From: Heterobilharzia americana | Lineage: Eukaryota > Platyhelminthes > Trematoda > Strigeidida > Schistosomatidae | Assembly (NCBI GenBank): GCA_944470555.2 | Contig: OX104129.1 | Span: 84,280,820-84,344,819, forward strand | Length of the DNA: 64,000 nt | Reading direction: 5' to 3' | Shown: in pieces, positions 23,141 to 62,935 of the stretch | How positions within the stretch are numbered: the first letter of the stretch is position 1 | How the letters are laid out: each line of letters opens with the position of its first letter | Made by a program: the position numbers and the translations under genes | Notes under the pieces: generated by a model | Database searches by the model: none | Told to the model about the DNA's origin: nothing | What the model saw: only the letters and a program-made list of their open reading frames with translations

Positions 23141-23404
23141 GTCTAGTCCTGATAGCTGATTGAAATATATCTATCATTTATCAATCTGGTCACTAATAAT
23201 TAATTAGGTAAATGCAATAAGAAATCTTTGACAGAATATTCCACAGATGATAAGGTTACTTTCAAGCATGCTGAGCTTCCTAGCTTGGTTGCTACATCTC
23301 AAATATCATCGATGGAATTCGATCTGCACTCAGGACTAGACAACATGAAATTGGTTGCACTCCCATGACGAATCAATACATGTAAGCCAGTCCTACAGGG
23401 AGTC

Positions 23405-23700
23405 AATCGCGGCCCGAATAGCTCAGTGGTAAAGTCATAACTACAACACTGTGCGACGCGGGTTCGGATCTCAGGCGGGACATCGGGTCCGTTGAAGTTG
23501 CAGAGGCTCCTTGCTGGCAAGCGCCAAAAAGGGCGAAACCTAGGTCCAAAACTTTCTGCCGACTGCCTCCAACTAACATATTCGACCGTTAGAATACGTC
23601 TACTCCACTGTTACGGATTTTCAGCTATGTTACCAAGAGTCATCAACCATTCATTCAGTCTACCCTTGCCCCATAGGGCTCAGTAAGAAACTTCATCGAC
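23405..23700 (+). mobile_element. H4 tRNA-like retroposon with decayed hammerhead-like motif
   Basis: GCCCGAATAGCTCAGTGGTA (A box) and GCGGGTTCGGATCTCAGGC (B box) lie 45 bp apart. About 50 bp later CTGGCAAG, a small GCC/GGC stem II, CGAAA and CCTAGGTCC follow (23513-23547). CTGGCAAG differs from CTGACGAG by two transitions, and stem III (ACC/GGU) and the GTC triplet are preserved. This is the same promoter-then-ribozyme order as H1 and H2. Confidence 0.55.
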
Positions 23701-23961
23701 TGATAGGAGATCTTGGCCTAGCCACTCTGAAGCCTATCCCAACCCAATCCAACTTCCCTTAGCACGATGCGCAACACGAGTCCAAATTATGTTGAAGTGA
23801 GAGAAGCTCAATTACACTAGTGATATTCTTTATTGTATGACATGAATATATATTACCTGAAAGATTTGCCTTTCCCAAATCACTTTAGAAATCTACATAG
23901 CTTATAAATGATAGAAGTGATAAAAGGTGATGACTGAAATCGATTTCAGATACACTTATTG

Positions 23962-23965
<4 letters not shown>

Positions 23966-24002
<37 letters not shown>
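23966..24002. repeat. (AT)n microsatellite
   Basis: Uninterrupted AT dinucleotides next to the 3' end of the family A copy at 24003-25514, where a (TAA)n tail would be expected. Confidence 0.95.
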
Positions 24003-24005
<3 letters not shown>

Positions 24006-25512
24006 TCCCTTGAGTTCCATAGTGGAACATAGGACTTCACTAGCACGTCTCCATTCCACTCTCTTCTCTGAAATCTGTTGAACCTGGCTCCACGACAGCC
24101 CACAACCTCTCATTTACTCCTCACACCATCTCCTCCATATCACCCTCACCACCGACGTCCAACTCGTCGCTTCCCATGGGGATTCCACTCGAGGACCTGA
24201 CTGGCCTGACACGTGATGTCCTCAGTCTGCCTTCTCAGTGCATGTCCAATCCATCTCCACTTCCTTCCAATGCATATTTGTTCAGCGATAGCTTCTTGCT
24301 TGGTTCTTTCCCAGAGCTCCTTCTTGCTTATTCTAACTATTCTGACCATCTGATCTTCAGTAACAAGCCAGCGTAGGTGGCAGTTGTTGACGAATGTCTG
24401 TAGTTTATTGGAAATGCCTTTCGTAACCCGCTAAGTCTCTCAACCATCACACAGAAGCACTGACTTGACTGGTGTTGATGTTGAAAATCCGGATGTTGTT
24501 CCACATGCTGGGTGCAGGAGATCTCCACACTGGCTTCAGGCTAATCAAAGCCTGTCTTGCTTTTCCGACCCTGCTTGACTTTGACATCCTCGTCTGTGCC
24601 TGTACTTGTGCCTGTGCCGCCTATACTTGAAACACTGCTACTCTGCCTAGATAGGTGAAGGAGGTTACTTCCTTTAAGTTTCTCCCGTTCATGCTGATTC
24701 CAGTTTGTTGTTGGTGGTGGTGCGGTATCCTCATCACCTCTACCTCTGTCTTCTCTATATTCACTTGAAGTCCCGTCTTCCTTCGCAGCCCTGCCCTGCT
24801 TCACCTCTTCTGTCAACTTCTTAGTTTTCGCCTGTACATCTTCAAGTTTGTGTGACATCACACACAAGTCATCGTTGGCGAAATCCAGATCTTCTAGGTT
24901 CTTTTCCGCAGTCCAGTCAGCGTATCCCCCTCTTCTCACAGCTCCCCACTGGTTCCTGCATGATCCAGTCCTGTTGACCACAATAAGGAATATCATGAGG
25001 GATAGTAGGCAACCTTGTTTCACTCCTACTTCTGTCTTCATTTCACTTCAAAAGCATCACTGAGCTTCCCATTGTGAATTACTTGGCTGGCATGTGGCAT
25101 CCTCATATAGTTGTTGAATGAGGTGGATAAAGGTTTGTGGTACTCCGTAGTAATGAAGCAGTTTCCAAATTACTTCTCGGTTGACGCTGTCAAAGGCCTT
25201 CTCAAAGTCGATAAAGTTAAGTTGACTGCCATTCTATACTCTGTTCTATGATGATGCGAAGCATTGCTATTTGGTCCGCACATGAGTTGTACTTCCTGAA
25301 GCCTGCCTGTTCCGGTCGTAGTTTTGGATGCAGTTCATCCTTTAGCCTCTCCAAGATGATGCGGCTTAATATTTTGCTTGCTCTGGGTGGACAGGAGAGT
25401 GATTCCTCGCCAGTTCTTGCAAACACTGAGGTCTACCTTCTTCGGCAGTTTGACAAGGTAACCCTTCTTCCAATCCACCAGCAGGTACCTTCTCTTACTT
25501 CCACACATCCTG

Positions 25513-25514
<2 letters not shown>
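24003..25514 (-). mobile_element. Family A copy bounded by (AT)n tracts
   Basis: The minus strand runs from the KVWKEEKIP-equivalent region (25514) through the RT (motif A at about 25206, FANDD at about 24880) to the family 3' end at 24003. It shares with the 26221-27404 copy a set of short insertions absent from the intact copy, for example in the QGC-upstream, VNRTGS and WGAVRRGGYADW segments. It is frame-broken. Both ends abut AT microsatellites. Confidence 0.88.

Positions 25515-25551
<37 letters not shown>
25515..25551. repeat. (AT)n microsatellite
   Basis: AT dinucleotide tract at the truncated 5' end of the preceding RTE copy. Confidence 0.95.
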
Positions 25552-25554
<3 letters not shown>

Positions 25555-25802
25555 CATCCCTGGACACAAACTGTCTATAATACCCAGTAACCAATACTCC
25601 CCTTGCTGGTAGGAAATCATCAGAGGGAAAAAAATACATCATTAAACAACTGACTACTCATAGTAGTCCTTTTTATATTACACAAAAAGAAAATAAAACT
25701 GTAAAAACGTTCCTTTTTTCAGTAAACAACAGCAAAAAACAAATCCACATAATATACTCAAATGTGAAACCATACCAGTGTATATTTGTACATTTCTTCT
25801 TC

Positions 25803-53889
<28,087 letters not shown>

Positions 53890-54119
53890 CTGGAAGAGAA
53901 CAGAATACAAACAGTGATAAATAGCTAGGTACATAAAGTGTGTTGGGTAATGCAACTATGATACTACAGACGTAATTACAAACCAATCAACTCATAAACA
54001 CAATGCAATCTTGCATAAAGCTTGATGTTCAACGATAGTGTCTCTGACTATACAACTGAATGACGATGGGTCTAACCTATGACGAGGCAAAACATTCAGT
54101 TTCTTCAGGATCGTGGATT
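53890..54119. other. No gene recognised
   Basis: Sequence upstream of the RS exon; no further exon could be supported. Confidence 0.4.
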
Positions 54120-55105
54120 TCATCATCAAGATGAACATAGGACCAGGCATTACTATGTAACGGTCCAAGTTGCCACAGCTCACCTTATATCAGCACAAAA
54201 GTAACAAGGTAATAAAATGGAAGATAAAGAAGGGAAAAAAATAGGCCAGAAGAAGTAGGGGTAAGGAGTAGTAGAAGAGAGAAAGGAAGGACGAGAAAAT
54301 GATGAGATTAAGTATGGCGGTTAAGATGAAAATAATGTGTGTATACATCTGCACCGCTGACATCGGTTGTGAACCTTATCACGGAGTCCCCAACCACTGG
54401 TTTCTCTTATCTTGTGGACCCCAACCAGTTAGTTTGTATCGCACTACATGGCTCAAATCAACAGTTAACAACTTCATGCAATGATGCAATGTTTTAGTCT
54501 GCCCCCCCACCCCCAACCATTTTTTAAACTGAACCTACTTCGGTCAACATTGTGTGACGAGGCAGAGGATGACTAAGCATGTGCAACACATGTCCTAGCC
54601 ATCTCAGTAGATGAAAGTTCACAACAGTATCAACCAACCCACCCCTTCTGCCTGAAATTTTACACCTGACTTTTGCGTTACTCGCATGATGACACCATGA
54701 AACACTACGTTTGCTACGAAGCCAACGGTGGTCAAAAACCTGAAGCCCTCTCACGTCTTCCACCTTTAATGGCGGTCTCACAGCCACACAGCAGAACAGA
54801 GTGGGATACAATACAGTACATTCAACCCTTAATAGATTATCAGATATCTGGGCGACACCACACATGGTGTGAGTTGGAAAAGACTCACCGAACCACTGAG
54901 CTACCACGGCTGATCTGACTTCCCTGGAAAGTGAAGTTTTCAACGCGCTAAATCACGTTACTCTCTATTGTTAGTCAGGGTACCACTGAAAACCAGTCCT
55001 GAAGCAACAATTTGCACTTGGGTGATGAGGAACGCATTCCAAACATTCTTAAACTGCCAGTCAAGGTGTCCAGAAGACTCTAAATCTCATGGGTTTACCT
55101 AGTTG
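54120..55105 (-). mobile_element. Family B 5'-truncated degenerate copy
   Basis: The minus strand carries the RT thumb and C-terminal domain (LLCCVAVRPPLKVEDVRGLQVFDHR region about 54800-54750; LLRWLGHVLHMLSHPLP about 54610) to the 3' end at about 54125. Frames are broken. Confidence 0.85.
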
Positions 55106-55554
55106 ATCAGTGCTAACAGGTAAACACACCTAGAATTATAGTTTTCAGACGACTAATTCCAAACACCCAAGATGAATTGAGTACAAGTCACCAAAACCCA
55201 ACTCATTTTTGACCGCAAAGGTTTTTTGAATAAAATGCTATATCATTTACCGCTACACATTGTGTTACATATCTTTCTACACTACCAAGCTTAACGCGGC
55301 TACCCAGTTGCGTACAATTGTGTTTTGCGACAGATAAGGTTATCCAGTAGAATCTACGGTTGTGAGACCACTTCTTATCATTATTCAACTAAAGAATTCA
55401 ACGGCTTGAATCTTAAAATTAGTTTCGTGTACACTCATCTCTATTATTTGCTAGGCGTTATAAAAATCAATCATAAGTAGTCAGTATCACTTCATAGTTA
55501 GTCAAATAAGTACAAAATCAACGCAGAGCCGCCCACACAACTACTTCACATCAA
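55106..55554. other. No gene recognised
   Basis: AT-rich spacer without a supported feature. Confidence 0.45.
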
Positions 55555-55870
55555 ACTGCCACATTTCACACTAGTGTACAAAGAACAAGTAGATAGAAAA
55601 GGGCTGATATCAAAGTATACAAACTTGTGTGACAGAATAAACAATCTGATGATAAAGGGTAGTACAAATATTCAAGCTTTAGATGTCAGGGAGTGAATAT
55701 ATATGGGCCATTGTGACCGATTTTCACCAAGAGTTTTCAACCACTGATTCCTATCGTCTCGGGGACCCCAGCTAGACAGTTCACATCCTCCCATATGAAT
55801 CAGATCAACAGTCAGACTTTATAGACTGGTGCCACATCTTGGTCTGGTCACCATATTCTCCATTGAAAGA
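55555..55870 (-). repeat. Second copy of the dispersed repeat at 41035-41560
   Basis: GTACAAAGAACAAGTAGATAG, CTGATATCAAAG and ATATTCAAGC match 41075-41190 in order, followed by a diverged RTE-like 3' domain on the minus strand. Confidence 0.6.
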
Positions 55871-56089
55871 CAAAGCTATAAATTGTCAATCAAATTCGGA
55901 AATGTTACTGCAGCATTTCAACGGTTCAAGTACGAACCAATTGCAAGCAACATAAAGTGCTTCAATTTTCTACCGAATGTCATATCTAGCCACAAAAGTA
56001 CCATTATATACCTTCGCCTACTATATCTCACTAAATCCTCTAACTAGCTTTGGGTCGCTTACGAAGTATGAAAAGCGGTACACACGTAA
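55871..56089. other. No gene recognised
   Basis: Nothing supported. Confidence 0.35.
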
Positions 56090-56420
56090 GATGTTACGAC
56101 CTACAGTCATTACCTTGATTTGGTGATATATGCCGACTGGAAGAACTGTTACTTGAGATCCTACTATGCCATGAAAGGCTGTCGGATAGTGGTAAGATTA
56201 AAATTAGCTATCATCATATGTTAATAGCTTAACTTTTGGCGGAAATCCGATGGAGGTTGTGCCATAGACTGGGTGGAATTGTGAAGGCAATAAATCATCT
56301 CCCTCCAGCAGTTAGCACTCCTAGTGCTGTCTTCTAATCCCAAGAAGGGGTCAGAAAAGGTCGCTCTGGAAAATATGCACCCAGCCTAGCCTGGCGGCTT
56401 CCCGTAGCCAGTGGTAAGCT
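56090..56420 (+). mobile_element. Family B 5' leader relic
   Basis: The order CATTACCTTGATTTGGTGAT, GAGATCCTACTATGCC..., GATGGAGG, CCAGCAG and GGTCAGAAAAGGTCG is that of the family B leader at 51580-51890, strongly diverged. Confidence 0.6.
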
Positions 56421-58159
56421 TCTCTAAGTACAAATGCAACTCTACAAACTTCAATAAACTTAAAAAGACCCTAGTCGACCGCAAGATGTCGATCTGGTCC
56501 TGCAATGATACAAAACTAATCCAAATGCTTTTTCAATTACCTCAAGAAGTTACCTACTTTCATAATATGAACAGCTTGAAAGCTTTAAACACCAGAGAAC
56601 TAATTTTGTTAAATTTTTCGCCACTTCTGACTCCCCTACTTATTTATTTTCGTTAGCAGAAACATTAGGCTCCCTACAACTTTATCAACCTATTATCCTG
56701 AGAACAAAGTTCAAGTCAGTAAGATGCTACTTTACTACGAAACAATACTTTGGAAAATCAGGGCACTGATTGAATGCTGGTCGAGCAGTAGGCTAAAAAG
56801 GAGTTACGATAAAGAGTAACGTAGTCGGATGTTATATACTGAAGAGAAAAAAATCAATGAACTCAAAAGTCAATTAAACAACCTTGAGCACGTTCATACA
56901 CCAAGCAATGAACCATACCTATTATGCGAGGGTTAATGAACCCACCGGGTTCCCTACACTTTCCTAGATGGGACGAAGTTTAAACCTGTGTGAACATCTA
57001 AGTGCATACAGTAATAAGGCACAGCTTTACAAAAGCCGGTAACACTCAACATTCCCAGTCGGCCATCCATGCAATTACTTACCCCAACATTGCTTAACTT
57101 CAGTGATCGAATAAGATGGGGACGAAGTTATTAATACGCTGACTGCACTCACGTTATAAATACTCCCCAAGAGCAAATTAAGCTATGACAAATAAATTCT
57201 GTCATACTGTTTAACTGAATAAGGCTGTTTACACACATGCAGTAGATAAAACTAAAAATGTACTGTTAACAAAGAATAAGAGGTTAGTAGGTCTACAACG
57301 ATACTTTTTGATCTCTTACAATAACTCTGCTAACTTCACATAATGTCAACGTCCGAACATTACTCTCATTCATACAACATGCTTCCCACTACCTGAAACT
57401 ATGAATTCTCGGTTCATGAATGCGTGCTCCTTCGAAGATAGGAACAAGTATGGTAGCCCAATTAACCCTATCTGAGTAATATGATGAATCTGTAGAACTC
57501 AATTCAGGTCGATTCCATCACTGAGATCTATTAGTTCCCAGGTATATGGTTAATATTTATTTCTAAGGTTGACAACATCGACACGAATAGTGCGAGTAGA
57601 GGAAACTTGCAGTTTTTGAGCTCTCGCTTCTAGGTCTTGAGGCTCGGTTCTTTTTGTTTAGTTGTACTCTGTTGATGGTTGCAGAAGTCTTCGCGTTTTC
57701 CTGCTTATAGCTTTGGAGGCAGTGATTGTCTATTTGAGGGTATTTTATTTGCAAATTGTAGTTTGGTTTGTTTAGGGGGGAGGCAACGGAGCTGCCGATA
57801 AAGTCAACTAACCGTTTGCAATTCCTGTTTTTGCAAACACCTGCAAGTAAGTGTTAAGCGTTACTTTGAAAACGCTAGAAATAGGGTGACTGGGGAATGA
57901 GAAAAAGAGGAGTGAAAAGTACTAATGAAGATGTAAGCGCTACTGGTAGTAGCACAAATATGGGGGAGAGATGCATCTTACTGCATATATTAGGGTTGGG
58001 AAATACAAGAATGCTAGGGCATATCATCAGTTACTACTACCAATTGTTCGTGGTAAGCCATTTGCGCTCACATACTCATCCAGTAGTCGTTTGAAACAGT
58101 CGACTAATGTAACGCAGAAATCAACAGTATGTCACTTGACGGACAACTGCGTACTATCC
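56421..58159. other. No gene recognised
   Basis: Several short frames (56411-56656, 57897-58094) show no family resemblance. No repeat was identified with confidence. Confidence 0.4.
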
Positions 58160-58300
58160 GACTAAGTAGATCTGCAGAAAAAATAGAACGGATCACGAAA
58201 TTCAGTGATGCTTATTCATAATCCCCACTAGCATGCCAATTAACTACAGTTCAGACTACGAAAAGGATGAACATTTCTGAAAACTGTCGATTTCGTCTCC
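58160..58300 (+). mobile_element. Family B endonuclease-region relic
   Basis: ATTCAGTGATGCTTATTCAT and ATCCCCACTAGCATGCC match 34270-34320 of the long family B copy. Only ~140 bp is recognisable. Confidence 0.5.
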
Positions 58301-58794
58301 ATCCCTGGTTGCCACCTTCAAAATGAGAATGAATCTCCCTGGTATCACCAACTATAAAGATTAAAAACGCTCTTAGCGTGTTGTTGTTGTCTCTGAAAAC
58401 TCAGCAGGAAGCCAACTAGCTGTAACCGGTTATTGCCTGCATGTCACGACTACATAATGGGCAATTACTTCTTCCTTGTTACCACTTTATGAAAAACGCC
58501 TGACATTACAAAATCAATCAAAAACTACAGACTTAGAGACGTACCGCTTTTTCAAAATTTCCTTTTCGCACCAACAACCCTTAGGTCCAATATCCAAATG
58601 GTTCAAAAAGTTGTTGATGGAATAGAAGTTTTCGTCTAACTGGCTTCCGCGTTCAGCAAAGAGAGAGGAAAAACGGTGGTTAAAATGTGAAAATGCAATT
58701 AGTTCTTGTCAGATCCTAGCCAAATGCCAAAAAGGTAGACAATTGCCACTTAGAGTGTAGCGTCACACACTTCCCCAAAATCAATAGCCTAGGG
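58301..58794. other. No gene recognised
   Basis: Nothing supported. Confidence 0.35.
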
Positions 58795-59090
58795 TTTGAC
58801 AACCTTCGACATTGATGCTGACCTTGATAGTTTAACTGGACTCACTAAGCTGAAGGCACCCGGTCAAGCATCCTCGCCATTTGGCACGCTGTCGCGTTAC
58901 GTTGCACTGCTCGTATTCGACTCTCTAGCCAGTTAGTTGGAACGCATCGGTATTTTGGCATAACCATCCAAATATACTATTCCATCCGACTACGCTATCG
59001 TGTTCTTCCTTGGTCCCGTATTCGTGGGTACATAACAAGTCCGAATAATTAGTGATTGGTCTTTGCGTCTATCAAGTTCGCACCAGGACA
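58795..59090 (+). repeat. LTR-like direct repeat, copy 1
   Basis: ACATTGATGCTGACC, AAGCTGAAGGCACC, GGTCAAGCATCC and CCATTTGGCACGCTGT match 61228-61330, and similarity continues through TATACT, CCGACTACGCTA and GTGTTCTTCCT to the TCGCACCAG segment near 59080. The two copies are ~2.4 kb apart and the second directly precedes a gypsy gag, so they are probably LTRs or LTR-leader pieces. Confidence 0.6.
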
Positions 59091-60130
59091 AATCCCAAAA
59101 TAGGATTCAGAAGAAGGAGCCTGGTTTACGTCCTCAGATAGGGTATTTCAGGGCCTAACAACTCCTAGGGAATAGAAGCTATGCCAGACATATGACATGT
59201 TATGTCCCAGGCCCAGTTTATGTACGTGTCCCCTAAGATTAATGCTATAGGTAAGATCCAATGAGTGACGGAGTGGGTGGCCAAAAGCTATCAGAATGCT
59301 GTGAGCTGCTGCGATGTCTCCTGATAGCTCTTTATATTCCAGAGGATACAGAACCAGTGCAACCAGTCGTTCTTCATATGTTTTGGACCTAAGTCCTCGA
59401 ACAGGCTTTGTCGAAAGCCTCTAGATGCTTTTTAGGCTTAACTTGTCCTTCTGAAGGGAATGGGGAAACCGATGGTTCTAAACTCCAGGTGAGGTCGTAC
59501 GAAGTTGTCTAAAATTTGGTGGAAGCATCTACGATCCGGAAATTCCACTAAGGGCTACTAATGCCAAGTTCCCACGAGGTTCGTCTTTGCTACACTTGGA
59601 ATGGGATTTTGAATCATAGTGGGAATGAGATGACCAAATTTTTCCCCATCAGTGAAGACCCAACTCCCAAGCGATTGAGCCGATATGCATGACACGTATT
59701 ACGTGTAACACTGCATTATTCAGGATTAAATGCCAGCGTGGATTGGAGTTGAGTTTAGTCTCCCTCTAAATAAGACACTGTCTTCTCCACTTTTGCTTTC
59801 TCTCCATAGTTTCACGTCACAACTTCATCAAGAAGGGAGATCCATGGTCTGCACACCCCAACTGCAAACGAGTTGGCACGGATCGTTGTAAGTCTTTCTC
59901 AAGCTTTGTTGTTTAATATTGCCCTCCAATCTGGGGTTTCTGATGAAAGTTTGCGGGTGACTTGCTAAGATGATGAGGGTTGTGGGTCATGCGATATACT
60001 ATGACCATTTGCCCACTAGTCCTTCGGTTTTGTACCGGTTGCAATTAAAAGTGATTAAGTTAGTTCGGCAAGATTTATACCTCAGCCCAATCACTGTTTT
60101 CGTGGCTATTCGGTGAACCCTTCCTAGGAC
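59070..60130 (-). mobile_element. CR1-type non-LTR remnant, RT C-terminal half
   Basis: On the minus strand, about 59510-59150 reads NFVRPHLEF, then LQKDKLSLK-like, LRSKTYEERLVALVLYPLEY, and LRGHVHKLG. This is the classic CR1 series YVRPHLEY / RRATK / LRGL.Y..RL..L.L.PLEYRR / RGH..KL at the end of the RT. Upstream (59510-59780) weaker post-catalytic blocks are seen. It has several frame breaks and is dead. SR1 is the described CR1-like schistosome element; assignment to it is not tested. Confidence 0.72.
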
Positions 60131-61019
60131 GAGGGCGTCCTTCCAGTATCGGGTACAGCTAGTGAGTTTTTATCTATATTCAGACGTATATGCAATCCGT
60201 TTTTCTTAATAAATAGCGATAGGTATGTAAATATCTACCCGCATTTTCGGAATGCATTTTGCCGTTTGGTGGGACCGAGATTATTCGGATCAAACTTCTG
60301 TAGTCTGAAAGAAAGCCATAAGGATCATAGCCATGGAGAAACTAACATCGGATTGAACCACTATCCAGACGACACTCTCCTGTTTTAACTCACTTCCAGA
60401 CACCAAGTACTATTCTGATACTTTTGCAATGTGACCGATCGCGTTTGCATGCTAGGTTTGTATAAATGGTAAGGCAAAATGAATAAACAATAGATATGTG
60501 GTTTGGCGCCCGCACTTTCCTATTTGTTATCATGAAGGGTGGAACTTATTGACCCCTGCTGATGTGTGGGTCTCTTGTGCGAACCCCTTGATTTTGCCAC
60601 GTCCTCTATCGTGACCCGAATTATTTTGTGGTGGATGAATGAAAAAACGAGAGTTTCGTTCTATTCAGGAATCGACGGTTTAAAGCATCTGCATCTCAGT
60701 GAGCGACGGTGCTCACTTTTTTACTGGAAACCGTTCCCCATGCCAGCTGGTTGTTGAGTCGCGGGAGACAACTGTTTCGTAATGGGTGTCGCTTATCATC
60801 TGTTATGCTCGCAATTTCTATTTGATCATTAAACTGTACTGTACTGATTGATCCCTTTGCCACATTGGATTCCACTTGAAACCATCAGCTAGCACAGCTT
60901 CAAACTTAAATTTCCTGCAGTATCGAAGTGTTAGTCCACGCGCCAACTGCTGAATTCGATCTAGTTAAGCCGAGAAGTCCGCGAGAAATCGTGGACATAA
61001 GTAAATGATGAATGATGCC
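60131..61019. other. No gene recognised
   Basis: An open frame at 60566-60757 (63 codons) has no recognisable motif. The sequence is less AT-rich than its surroundings and could be another old repeat. Confidence 0.35.
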
Positions 61020-61195
61020 TTCCAGGCAGTACCTCCTAATGTGTCACAAGCTTCAGGACCTATAAGCGAAAAACAATAACTTGGCAGAAGGGGTAGGGAA
61101 GCGAAGGAAGATAGGATTTCAGGTGAACGTAAGGAAGATAGAGCTGATGAAGACACCCAAACAACAACAACAAGCAACCCTAGCGCCGCACACCT
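61020..61195 (+). mobile_element. Family A short internal fragment
   Basis: CTAATGTGTCACAAGCTTCA (the LMSHKL-equivalent), then GCAGAAGGGG, TTTCAGGTGAACGTAAGGAAG (QVNVRKIE-like) and ACAACAACAACAAGCA match the post-catalytic region of family A for ~170 bp. Confidence 0.75.
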
Positions 61196-61224
61196 CCAGA
61201 ATCAATAACCATGATTTCGACGAG

Positions 61225-61565
61225 AATCGACATTGATGCTGACCTCCATGGTCTGACTGGGCTCGCCAAGCTGAAGGCACCTGGTCAAGCATCCACGCCA
61301 TTTGGCACGCTGTTGTGTTACGTTGAACCGCTCACAATCGGCCGTCTGACCAGCTAGTCAGAATGTGTCGGTGTCTTGGCACGACCTCACAAATATACTG
61401 TCCCACCCGACTACGCTACTGTGTTCTTCCTCAGTCTCGTATTCATGGGTGTAGAACAGGCACGAAAAATTAGTGACTGGCCTCTGCGCCTGTCGAGTTC
61501 GCACCAGAAAAAATCCTCGATCGTCGAGCCCGTTCCATTTTACACCTGTATGTCGTTTTCATTTT
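61225..61565 (+). repeat. LTR-like direct repeat, copy 2
   Basis: This is the partner of 58795-59090. It ends shortly before the gypsy gag start at about 61600, the position expected of a 5' LTR. Exact LTR ends (TG...CA) and a primer-binding site were not established. Confidence 0.6.
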
Positions 61566-61597
61566 GATAATCTTTAGATGTCCAAATACAACTTTCC

Positions 61598-62515
61598 GTG
61601 CCCGACCGTATGCCGAAGCTTATTCGTAGTAAGCCGGTGACGAACACTACCCAGCTCACGCCGTACCGGCAGGGGCAGATTTTCGAGAACCATGAGTTGC
61701 AGATCCTCATTCTAGATTTCTTGCCGCCATTCGTTTACTACTGTAGGAGTCAAACAAGCACGTTGCAGCGCATATGTTTAGCCTTGAAGTAAACGATCTC
61801 TATGCACTTCTCAGAGCTGCATCACTCAAGAAATGTGATCTCACAGGTACCGGCGCCTAGACTAATTGCTTCGTGATATCGAGCTAGGCGGCAACTCGGC
61901 CGCTGAAGTCCTCGCACGCATGCTGGGAGTCACAGGCACACGAACGTTCGAGAATAACCTTCTCCGAGGACTGTTCCTTTCGAAACTGCCACAGACGGTG
62001 CGAACCGTGTTTGTGACACTTCAATCAGTTCCACTCGATGACCCGGCAGCCGTAGCAGATAAAATTCTGGGGGTCCCTAGCTGACCTGTTTACAAAATAT
62101 ACTCTGTCAGCTATAAACCTGTGAGCTAGGATTCAGAAGTGGCCGAGCTGTGCGATTCTGTTCGACAGCTGGTACGAGCTCGAAGCAGAGGTTACGTAGG
62201 ACATCACAGAAACGCGTCTCAGCCCATCGCAGCAACTGGCGTGGCTACCTGAAAACTAAACCTAACAGGGTGGGGAACCCTGAATGGTGCTGATTTCACA
62301 ATGCCTGCAGGGACGAAACCGGAAAATGTCGAAAGCCATGCAGTTTCAACATGGACATAAAATCGGGAATCTGTAACGCCGGCACGTAGTCATGGCAACT
62401 ATAGCCGGCAGGAGCAGCCATTTCCTTTACGTCACCGATATGAAAACTAAATTTCTCTACCTCGTCGACACTGGTGCAGAAGCTAGCGTACTTTCGGCAT
62501 CAACAAAGCAGTCAC
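61598..62515 (+). pseudogene. Ty3/gypsy gag-protease remnant (CsRn1/Boudicca-type)
   Basis: Broken frames in order: 61780-61860 reads LYALLRAASLKKCDLTGTGA; 61866-62084 reads LGVTGTRTFENNLLRGLFLSKLPQTVRTVF and DDPAAVADKIL, a gypsy capsid block. About 62275-62370 carries the Cys/His pattern C-W-x-H ... C-x4-C of the CsRn1-type nucleocapsid, and about 62395-62510 reads FLYVTDMKTKFLYLVDTGAEASVLSAS, where DTGA is the aspartic protease active site. Stops and frameshifts between these blocks mean it is dead. It ends abruptly at about 62515, just after the protease active site, where BEL-type sequence begins. Confidence 0.75.
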
Positions 62516-62519
62516 GACT

Positions 62520-62895
62520 TTGACTGTCTACTGGGAAGTATTGTTTGTTGATTTGATTCCGGTAGACAGAGTTTTGACCCCTTTCGTCGGGAATATTCTT
62601 ATCGACCGACAGGTATTTAACAGTTGTATTTGTTTGACCAGTTTTTACGGTATAGTGCGTATTTGCACCGAAGTACGTTTGGACTGTAGTTACCCAACGG
62701 CACTGTTGAGGTACTTTTGTAATTTTGATATAACTTATTGTTGCCTCGATAGTACCAGAGATTTTGTTACCAATCTACTACTGAATTACTACAAACCGTG
62801 TTTTGATATTTTGATCCAACCTTTGACTGTGCGTCATTCGCGGAAGTTAGGAGGCTATACAGTGGAAGGCTGGAACTGGTCAGGTTCACGTCAGT
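62520..62895 (+). mobile_element. Probable BEL/Pao 5' LTR
   Basis: Placed by position: it lies between the broken gypsy protease and the BEL-type leader and gag. TGACTGTCTACTGGG at 62520 could be the left end. The right end is suggested by TGGCACCGCC at 62896-62905, a plausible tRNA-complementary primer site. The partner LTR is outside the window, so the ends are inferred. A 165-codon open frame overlapping this stretch has no recognisable domain and is not treated as a gene. Confidence 0.5.
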
Positions 62896-62935
62896 TGGCA
62901 CCGCCTAGTTATTATCCGCGTTCAGGACAAGATTA

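Noticed and set aside
23405..23480. A true tRNA gene
   Set aside because: tRNA-like ends and boxes exist but the arms do not pair consistently, and diverged copies sit at 22775-23140.
61376..61567. 63-codon open frame as a gene
   Set aside because: It lies within the LTR-like repeat and its counterpart at 58.9 kb is not open.
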